In this document: in pieces, positions 21,712 to 27,093 of the stretch
Numbering within the stretch: position 1 is the stretch's first letter
Layout: each line of letters starts with the position of its first letter
Source: an uncultured Clostridium sp.
GTDB lineage: Bacteria; Bacillota; Clostridia; Peptostreptococcales; Peptostreptococcaceae
Length of the DNA: 27,093 nt
NCBI GenBank assembly: GCA_900557165.1
Contig: USRS01000023.1
Span: 1 to 27,093, forward strand
Direction of reading: 5' to 3'
Translations under genes and position numbers: made by a program
Notes under the pieces: model-generated
What the model was told of the DNA's origin: nothing
Database searches by the model: none
The model's input: the letters and a program-made list of their open reading frames with translations, nothing else

Positions 21712-22782
21712 ATGTATAATGATTTATATAATAATTTAATAAAAAAAGTAGATGAAGGAAATAAATGTGTAGTACTAACTTTTCTAAATTCTAAAAATAA
21801 TAATTTAAAAGAAAAGATTTTATTAACTAAAGATGATATTGACAATAAAATTTTGCCCTTAGATGATTTTATTTATGAAAATATTAATAAGTCTCTTTCT
21901 TTAGAATCTCTTCTAACTATTTCTCTAAATGATAATGAATTACTTTTAATTGAACCTTATTTTCCAAAACCAAGATTAATAATATTTGGTGGAGGACATA
22001 TTGCAAAGCCTTTATGTGAATTTGCTAATCGAGTTGGTTTTTCCATAACTGTAATAGATGATAGACCTTACTTTGCCAATACAGAAAGATTTCCAGATGC
22101 CCATGAAGTTATTTGCGAAGATTTTGCCAAATCCTTTGATAAAATTAATTTTAGAAAAAATGATTTTGTGGTAATTATCACAAGGGGACATAGACACGAT
22201 AAATTAGTTTTAAAAAATGTTATAAATCATAATCTAAAATATATTGGTATGATTGGTTCAAAACGTAGAGTAAAGGGATTAATGGCAGAATTAATTGAAG
22301 AAAATTATTCAAAAGAACTGCTAGATACTGTTAATACACCTATTGGAATTGATATTTGTGCTATAACCCCTGATGAAATTGCAATATCTATAGTAGCACA
22401 GCTTATATCATATAAAAATAGATATGTGGTAAATAATAAAGTTAAAAAACACTCTTATACTGAGTTTGATAGACAGTTAATATATAGCATTGCTACTAAC
22501 GATGATATGCCAAAGGCACTTTTAACCATATTATCTTCCAAAGGTTCTGTTCCTAGAAAAGCTGGTGCTAAAATGATAACTTACCTTGATGGTAGATCCA
22601 TGGGAAGTATTGGTGGTGGATGTAGTGAGTCAGAAGTTTTAACTAAAGCTAGAGAAATGATGCTTGATGGTGGTGCATACTCTATTGAGCATGTGGATAT
22701 GACTGGGGAAGTTGCTGAATCTCTAGGAATGGTATGCGGTGGTACCATGGAAGTTTTAATAGAAATAGATAAAAGTATATAA
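21712..22782 (+). CDS. XdhC-family molybdoenzyme accessory protein, domain-swapped form
   Basis: XdhC/CoxI proteins help sulfurate and insert the molybdenum cofactor into xanthine dehydrogenase-type enzymes. In this 356-residue protein the N-terminal 80 residues are of unclear kind. A Rossmann domain follows (88-235: IIFGGGHIAKPL, then VIDDRP and ITRGHRHD). The CoxI-type segment comes last (about 266-352: LTILSSKGSVPRKAGAKM, GSIGGGCSESEV, GMVCGGTMEV). In classical XdhC the CoxI segment comes first and the Rossmann domain second, so the order is reversed. Starts further upstream (to 21502) would overlap the divergent ABC remnant. I chose the ATG at 21712 behind GGGGATGGAG. No molybdoenzyme gene is nearby, so its partner is elsewhere. 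Confidence 0.85.
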   Translation: MYNDLYNNLIKKVDEGNKCVVLTFLNSKNNNLKEKILLTKDDIDNKILPLDDFIYENINKSLSLESLLTISLNDNELLLIEPYFPKPRLIIFGGGHIAKPLCEFANRVGFSITVIDDRPYFANTERFPDAHEVICEDFAKSFDKINFRKNDFVVIITRGHRHDKLVLKNVINHNLKYIGMIGSKRRVKGLMAELIEENYSKELLDTVNTPIGIDICAITPDEIAISIVAQLISYKNRYVVNNKVKKHSYTEFDRQLIYSIATNDDMPKALLTILSSKGSVPRKAGAKMITYLDGRSMGSIGGGCSESEVLTKAREMMLDGGAYSIEHVDMTGEVAESLGMVCGGTMEVLIEIDKSI

Positions 22783-22784
22783 AT

Positions 22785-22845
22785 AAAAAGACCTAATATA
22801 AATTTTTATCAATAACCTTGATAATTATCTTATATGGGTCTTTTT
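22785..22845. terminator. Terminator between the XdhC-like and GNAT genes
   Basis: AAAAAGACC and GGTCTTTTT form the outer stem. A weaker TATAA/TTATA extension and an inner TATCAA/TTGATA hairpin fill the about 43-base loop. It has T-runs on both strands between two convergent genes. Confidence 0.65.
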
Positions 22846-22851
22846 GTAATT

Positions 22852-23430
22852 TTAATTTTCATTTATATATTTTTCAATTATTTTAGTAAGTTTTTCTTTT
22901 TCTATTTTATCAATTACTATAAATTGTGTTGGATTTATGTCATGTTCACCGACTATTTTTTCAAAGTATGCTACATCTTGCCAATTGCCACATTTATAAC
23001 CCGTATTAGCAAACACTCCCGACATTTTAAAACCTAAAGATTTATGAAGTTTTTCACTTTTTTCATTTGGTATAGTCACGCAACCATATATATTTTTTAT
23101 TCCTTGTAATTTTAATATTTCTATTAAAATTTTATAAAATTTCTTACCAATTCCCTTTGAAGTATAATATTTATCTATATAAATTGATAGTTCTGCATCC
23201 CAACTATAAGCCTCTCTATCTTTAAATTTATTAGCATAAGCATATCCCACAATTTTATTATCTTCTTCACAGACTATATATGGATACTCTTTAGTTATAT
23301 TTTTAATTCTAGCTTTAAATTCCTCTTCTGTTGGAAGTTTATATTCAAACGTTATAGGTGTTTCAATATATTGCTCATATATTTTCAATAAGTCTATATT
23401 ATCATTTTCTGTTGCAAGTCTAATTTTCAT
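22852..23430 (-). CDS. GNAT acetyltransferase of the phosphinothricin/methionine-sulfone type
   Basis: A 192-residue N-acetyltransferase that moves acetyl from acetyl-CoA to an amino group. The GNAT core covers about 1-165: VGYAYANKF (about 61-69), WDAELSIYIDKYYTSKGIGKKFY (77-99, containing the Q/RxxGxG/A-like CoA loop TSKGIGKK), NIYGCVTIPNEKSEKLHKSLGF (113-134) and GYKCGNWQDVAYFEK (144-158). The last motif and the W-x-A-E strand match PAT/MddA-type enzymes, which acetylate methionine sulfone, methionine sulfoximine and phosphinothricin. It has a C-terminal extension of about 30 residues beyond typical members. AGGAGGAG before the ATG supports the start. The true substrate is not determined by sequence. 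Confidence 0.88.
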   Translation of the reverse strand: MKIRLATENDNIDLLKIYEQYIETPITFEYKLPTEEEFKARIKNITKEYPYIVCEEDNKIVGYAYANKFKDREAYSWDAELSIYIDKYYTSKGIGKKFYKILIEILKLQGIKNIYGCVTIPNEKSEKLHKSLGFKMSGVFANTGYKCGNWQDVAYFEKIVGEHDINPTQFIVIDKIEKEKLTKIIEKYINEN

Positions 23431-23544
23431 TTTACTCCTCCTAATTTCCCTGACAAATAATATTTTTATTGGTAATCTTACTTTATTTTATATCATTTTT
23501 CAATAAAAATTTCCTTCATCTAATTTATAATTATATTTAACTTT

Positions 23545-23571
23545 TTATCAATATTAATTATTAATTGATAA
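23545..23571. promoter_or_regulatory. Inverted repeat upstream of the ferric-reductase-like gene
   Basis: TTATCAAT and ATTGATAA are separated by 11 AT bases, with further ATTGAT words following to 23591. The repeat lies just upstream of the -35 box and is a candidate operator. It does not fit a good Fur box (9 of 19 at best in one register). Confidence 0.35.
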
Positions 23572-23577
23572 TAAGTA

Positions 23578-23606
23578 TTGATTGAGATTGATATTTATAT
23601 TATACT
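23578..23606 (+). promoter_or_regulatory. SigA-type promoter of the ferric-reductase-like gene
   Basis: TTGATT (23578-23583), a 17-base spacer and TATACT (23601-23606), 45 bases before the start codon. Confidence 0.65.
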
Positions 23607-23651
23607 TTCATTAATAAACAATCATAAATTAATAATACTTTGGAGGTAAAT

Positions 23652-24359
23652 ATGAATTTCTTAATATCAATAATAGCTGCAATTATCTTAGTAGTTATCG
23701 GTCGTGATTTTATAAAAAAACACGCTACACTTTGTTATTTATTAACAACTTTATTATCAATTGCCTTAGTAGCAGGGTCTTTTAGTGGTATAATTTGGAC
23801 TCTTCCACCTTGGTTTACTACTACTATATTGCCAATATTAATAAAAAGTACTTTTGCAACATCAATTTTTGTTATAGTTATGTATACTGGTGCTTTTAAA
23901 AATGGTAGTAAATTTATAAAATTTTTAATGCCTATAAGAGGAGAATTATCAATTATTGCAAGTATTCTTACTTTAGCTCATAATATAAGCTTTGGTAGAA
24001 ATCACTTTGTTAATTTATTTACTGCACCTGAGACAATGTCATCTAATATGAAAGCTGCTGCTGGTGTGAGTATAATACTTATTGCCATAATGATTCCTTT
24101 ATTTATAACTTCTTTTCCAATGATTAGAAAAAAAATGAAAGCAAAAACTTGGAAAAGTTTACAAAGAACCGCTTATTTATTCTATGCTCTTATATATGTT
24201 CATGTTATGTTAATCATGGTTCCAGTAGCTCTTAGTAAAAATACTACTTACATAATCAATGTAGCTGTATATTCTATTGTATTTATAACTTACGCTGTTA
24301 TGCGTATTAAAAAATATTTAACTAAGAAATCATCAGCTAAGTTAAGACAAGCATCATAA
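23652..24359 (+). CDS. Ferric-reductase-like transmembrane (heme b) protein
   Basis: A 235-residue membrane protein with six or seven hydrophobic helices. The helix ending LTLAHNISFGRNHF (107-119) and the later WKSLQRTAYLFYALIYVHVM (167-186) are typical of the ferric reductase-like transmembrane domain (MsrQ/FRE/NOX superfamily). There, conserved His residues (here probably His110 or His118, and His184) bind heme b and pass electrons across the membrane. No flavin or NAD domain is present, so it needs a partner reductase or quinol. The start is ATG 23652, five bases behind GGAGG. The in-frame TTG at 23640 would lie before that site. Single gene, with a good promoter and a strong terminator. 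Substrate (iron, methionine sulfoxide or other) is unknown. Confidence 0.85.
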   Translation: MNFLISIIAAIILVVIGRDFIKKHATLCYLLTTLLSIALVAGSFSGIIWTLPPWFTTTILPILIKSTFATSIFVIVMYTGAFKNGSKFIKFLMPIRGELSIIASILTLAHNISFGRNHFVNLFTAPETMSSNMKAAAGVSIILIAIMIPLFITSFPMIRKKMKAKTWKSLQRTAYLFYALIYVHVMLIMVPVALSKNTTYIINVAVYSIVFITYAVMRIKKYLTKKSSAKLRQAS

Positions 24360-24404
24360 TAATTTATTTTTAGGGGTATTTGTAAAATATAAATTTGATC
24401 GTAA

Positions 24405-24442
24405 AAAAAGTTGTAGATAATTTTATTTATCTACAACTTTTT
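24405..24442. terminator. Bidirectional terminator between convergent genes
   Basis: AAAAAGTTGTAGATAA (24405-24420) and TTATCTACAACTTTTT (24427-24442) form a 16-bp perfect stem with a 6-nt loop. It serves the ferric-reductase-like gene and the phosphatase gene that ends at 24444. Confidence 0.9.
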
Positions 24443-24443
24443 A

Positions 24444-25040
24444 TTATGCTAAAACTTCTTCTATTTGACTAAAATCGTGACGTATAATATCTATTAATTT
24501 AAATTGTTTATCTTCATATTCATATTTAAAAATAATGCAGTTAGGTATCCCCTCTTTTAAAACTTCATCTACATCTTCAAAATTTGATAAAAAGCATCTA
24601 CATGCTACACCATGAGAAAGAGCTAATACTTCATTATGATTTTCTCTTTCCATAATTTCTATGCAAGTTTTTAACATTCTTTCACTTACTTGAGATAATT
24701 TTTCCCCACCATAAGGAAAAAAGAAATCTTCATAATCTTCTTTATGCATTGGTTTTAAGTCTTCACTTTCCCCTTCAAATACACCAAAATTCATTTCTTT
24801 TAAACCTTTTAATCTTTCATAAGGTATTTTACCACCAGTTACTATTTCTAAAGTATCACAACATCTCTCTAAAGTAGAACTATAAGCATGATCTATATTA
24901 ATATTTTCAAAATATTTTCCTGCTATTTCAGCTTGTTTTACCCCAAGCGGTGTCAGTGGTGAATCACAATGACCTTGCATCTTTCTTCTTAAATTAAACA
25001 ATGTTTGCCCATGGCGCATAAGATATAATGTTTTTTTCAT
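24444..25040 (-). CDS. Histidine phosphatase (phosphoglycerate mutase-like) family protein
   Basis: A 198-residue cytoplasmic enzyme of the RHG superfamily that removes phosphate through a phosphohistidine. Catalytic features are LMRHGQT (7-13, with Arg9 and the phospho-acceptor His10), Arg59 in STLERCC, Glu87-Glu90 region (NFGVFEGESE) and the second His in LSHGVA (His143). The protein is too short and lacks the inserts of the glycolytic phosphoglycerate mutases. It is closer to CobC/GpmB-type broad phosphatases whose substrates vary. AAGGGGA before the ATG supports the start. Single gene. There is no cobalamin cluster nearby that would support CobC. Confidence 0.9.
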   Translation of the reverse strand: MKKTLYLMRHGQTLFNLRRKMQGHCDSPLTPLGVKQAEIAGKYFENINIDHAYSSTLERCCDTLEIVTGGKIPYERLKGLKEMNFGVFEGESEDLKPMHKEDYEDFFFPYGGEKLSQVSERMLKTCIEIMERENHNEVLALSHGVACRCFLSNFEDVDEVLKEGIPNCIIFKYEYEDKQFKLIDIIRHDFSQIEEVLA

Positions 25041-25092
25041 ATTTATTTCCCCTTATAATTGTATATTTTATACAGTTATTGTAGCATAAATA

Positions 25093-27093
25093 TTAATTGT
25101 ATATATCCGAAAATTCTATATCACATCTCTCCACATGTTTATATTTTCTATCTATTTCACAGTTATTGCATTCTTTTTCTTTTCCTAATTTTATAGGTAT
25201 GGCGAATATAAACTCAGATCCTTTATTTATTTCACTATTTACTTTTATATAACCACCATGCATTTCTACTAGATTTTTCACTAAAGATAAACCTATACCA
25301 CTACCTTCATACTTTCTATTAAAGAACTCATCTACTTGACTAAATCTATCAAATATGTTGTCTATTTTATTTTTTGGAATTCCCATACCACTATCTTTTA
25401 CAGAAACTCTTATATTACTTTCATCACGAGTAATATCAACAGTTATAAATCCATTTTGTGGTGTATATTTTATAGCATTTGATAAAAGATTTAACATAAT
25501 TCTTTCTATTTTATCTGCATCACAATAAGTAATTATTTCTTCATCGCTTGTATCAAATATAAGATTTATTTTATTATTTTTTGTGTAATCTGCCACAGAT
25601 AAAGTTATCTCTTCAATAATATTGACAATATTTTGATTAGAACATCTAAGTTCATATGCTCCTATATCCATTTTACTAATATCAATTAAATTATTCGCAA
25701 GTCTTAATAGTCTATAAGAATTTTGTTTAATATATTTACCATATTTTTTTAAGCTATCCATTTCCAAATTATTTTTTTCAATTTTTTTATTAACAACTTG
25801 CATAGTACCTAAAATTATATTTATTGGTGTTCTAAATTCATGAGATATATTAGAGAAAAATTCATTTTTTGCAATTTCTGCGTCCATTGCTTTTTCTAGT
25901 AATTTTTTTTCATTTTCTATTTCTATTGTTTTAGTAATATCTCTCGATGTAGTTATATAAATTTCTTCTTCTTTTGTATACATACTATTCCACTCTAGAT
26001 GAACATAATGTCCATCTTTATGTTTAAATCTTATATTGTGTCTAGTGATTTGCTGGTCTATTTCTTCGTGTTTTTTTCTACCTTTAAAACTTTCCAATTC
26101 TTCTATATGAACAATATCTACAATAGGCATAGATAATAGTTCTTCTTCACTCCAACCTAAAACATTTTTCCAGTTTGGACTTATTTTTTTGAAATATCCA
26201 TCTTTACCAACTATGGCAACTAAATCAACAGAAACAGCTAAATAATTTTCCAATTCCCTTTCTGTATACTTACGTTTTTTATTTTCAATATATACTTGAT
26301 TTGATAAAATAATATTTTTAATAAGCATAGCTATTCTATTACAATTATATTTCATATATTCATTATTATTTATTTTAGGTCTAGTATTATTTTTAAAACT
26401 CAATCCCACTAACCCAAATAATTCTTTATTCAATTCTATTGTATAAGAGCCTATATACTTTACTTCATTATTATCATTATAGTCAATCATTGAAAAATTA
26501 GGTGCTGTATTTTTTAAATATATGTTATTAAAATAATCTTTATATTTTTGAGAATCTAATTCATATTTTTTTAATGGAATAAAATCTATATTTTCTAAAT
26601 ACATACTAGAATTTTTTAATTTTAAAATAGGTTTTAAACCTTCTTTTTTATTATCATATAAAAATATAGAAATACCATCTGCTTGGGTATAATTAAGCAT
26701 CTTTTGTCCCACATCTGTCAAAATCTTATTTATATTAAAACTTATTTCCTTAATCTCTGTTAAGTAGTTTTCTCGTACAGTTTTACTACAATTTTTATAT
26801 AATAATTCATATATACTTTTTTCTAAAAATAAATTATCACTTTTTTCATTAGTAATTTCTTTTCCAATTAGAAAAATACATTCATTATTATTAAATTCTT
26901 CCACACTTATATTAAAATTCACCTTAATTAATTCATTGTTTTTCGACAAAAAATGAAAAGTCTTATTTTCCTTATCAAGTTGATTTATTATATTTTTTTC
27001 ACTTATTATTATTTTTTTTATATTTGAATTTAATATTTCCCCAGAATTATAATTTAGTCTATTCAAAAAATTTTTATTACAGAAAATTATTTC
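25093..27093 (-). CDS. PAS-containing sensor histidine kinase (5' end beyond the window)
   Basis: The reading frame is open to the right edge, so the N-terminus is missing. 666 residues are visible, and an internal TTG at 27066 is not the real start. Order: end of a PAS domain (about 1-80), a GAF-like sensor region (about 110-265: GQKMLNYTQADGISIFLYD), a second PAS (about 280-390: VDLVAIVGKDGYFKKISPNW, ending ITTSRDITKT), HisKA with the phospho-accepting His418 in ISHEFRTPIN, and HATPase with LLSNAIKYTP (N-box), DSGMGIPK and GSGIGLSLVKN. No membrane helix is visible, so it may be cytosolic or anchored further upstream. A Cys/His-bearing tail (CNNCEIDRKYKHVERC) ends the protein. No response regulator gene is in view. 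It resembles clostridial orphan kinases, some of which feed Spo0A, but that is inference. Confidence 0.88.
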   Translation of the reverse strand, partial: EIIFCNKNFLNRLNYNSGEILNSNIKKIIISEKNIINQLDKENKTFHFLSKNNELIKVNFNISVEEFNNNECIFLIGKEITNEKSDNLFLEKSIYELLYKNCSKTVRENYLTEIKEISFNINKILTDVGQKMLNYTQADGISIFLYDNKKEGLKPILKLKNSSMYLENIDFIPLKKYELDSQKYKDYFNNIYLKNTAPNFSMIDYNDNNEVKYIGSYTIELNKELFGLVGLSFKNNTRPKINNNEYMKYNCNRIAMLIKNIILSNQVYIENKKRKYTERELENYLAVSVDLVAIVGKDGYFKKISPNWKNVLGWSEEELLSMPIVDIVHIEELESFKGRKKHEEIDQQITRHNIRFKHKDGHYVHLEWNSMYTKEEEIYITTSRDITKTIEIENEKKLLEKAMDAEIAKNEFFSNISHEFRTPINIILGTMQVVNKKIEKNNLEMDSLKKYGKYIKQNSYRLLRLANNLIDISKMDIGAYELRCSNQNIVNIIEEITLSVADYTKNNKINLIFDTSDEEIITYCDADKIERIMLNLLSNAIKYTPQNGFITVDITRDESNIRVSVKDSGMGIPKNKIDNIFDRFSQVDEFFNRKYEGSGIGLSLVKNLVEMHGGYIKVNSEINKGSEFIFAIPIKLGKEKECNNCEIDRKYKHVERCDIEFSDIYN

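Noticed and set aside
23565..23583. Fur box before the ferric-reductase-like gene
   Set aside because: Only about half of the 19-base Fur consensus matches in the best register, which is little above what AT-rich DNA gives by chance.

Overview
The window is AT-rich DNA with strong purine-rich ribosome binding sites, many T-tailed intrinsic terminators and clostridial-looking proteins: an O2-labile-type IlvD, PsuK/PsuG, a Cys-rich exosporium-like protein and CodY boxes. It is most likely the chromosome of a spore-forming anaerobic Clostridium or Peptostreptococcaceae member. I cannot name the species. No rRNA, tRNA, CRISPR array or phage module is visible.

Left part (1-5.6 kb): an accessory, decaying region. 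It holds the start of an IS1182-like transposase remnant cut by the window edge, a protein that is about 20% cysteine, a small unknown protein, a polysaccharide deacetylase, a frameshifted CAP-domain gene, a zinc-ribbon protein and an IS91-like transposase remnant lacking its catalytic tyrosine region. These are followed by a SAM methyltransferase of unusual shape, a 19-residue-repeat protein and the wreck of a NERD-domain/UvrD-type helicase.

Middle (5.7-16.9 kb): intact metabolic genes. They are a CNNM/CorC transporter, a small conserved gene with the CstA-type pyruvate/peptide transporter, an AGCS Na+/alanine symporter, and ilvD. Next come two small HxlR-like regulators, a membrane protein, and the pseudouridine catabolic pair psuK-psuG, in which PsuK carries its own N-terminal DNA-binding domain. 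A perfect 15-bp CodY box lies between ilvD and the first HxlR gene, and weaker CodY-like sites lie before ilvD, the cstA operon and the alanine symporter. This suggests a nutrient-limitation theme (branched-chain amino acids, pyruvate/peptides, alanine).

Right part (16.9-27.1 kb): a 76-bp GC-richer block with imperfect terminal inverted repeats, a MATE exporter, and a P1B-type metal ATPase. The ATPase promoter is embedded in an 18-bp perfect inverted repeat that fits a CsoR operator, and csoR itself has the Cys-His-Cys copper site. csoR now sits one base behind a collapsed ABC exporter gene. Then follow an orphan XdhC-family protein with swapped domain order, a PAT-like GNAT acetyltransferase, a ferric-reductase-like membrane protein, a histidine phosphatase, and a PAS sensor histidine kinase that runs off the right edge.

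I did not find a convincing wholly new system. The best leads are the CodY cluster, the 76-bp block, the Cys-rich protein with a sporulation-like promoter, the 19-residue repeat protein, and the copper locus with its conflicting metal signatures.
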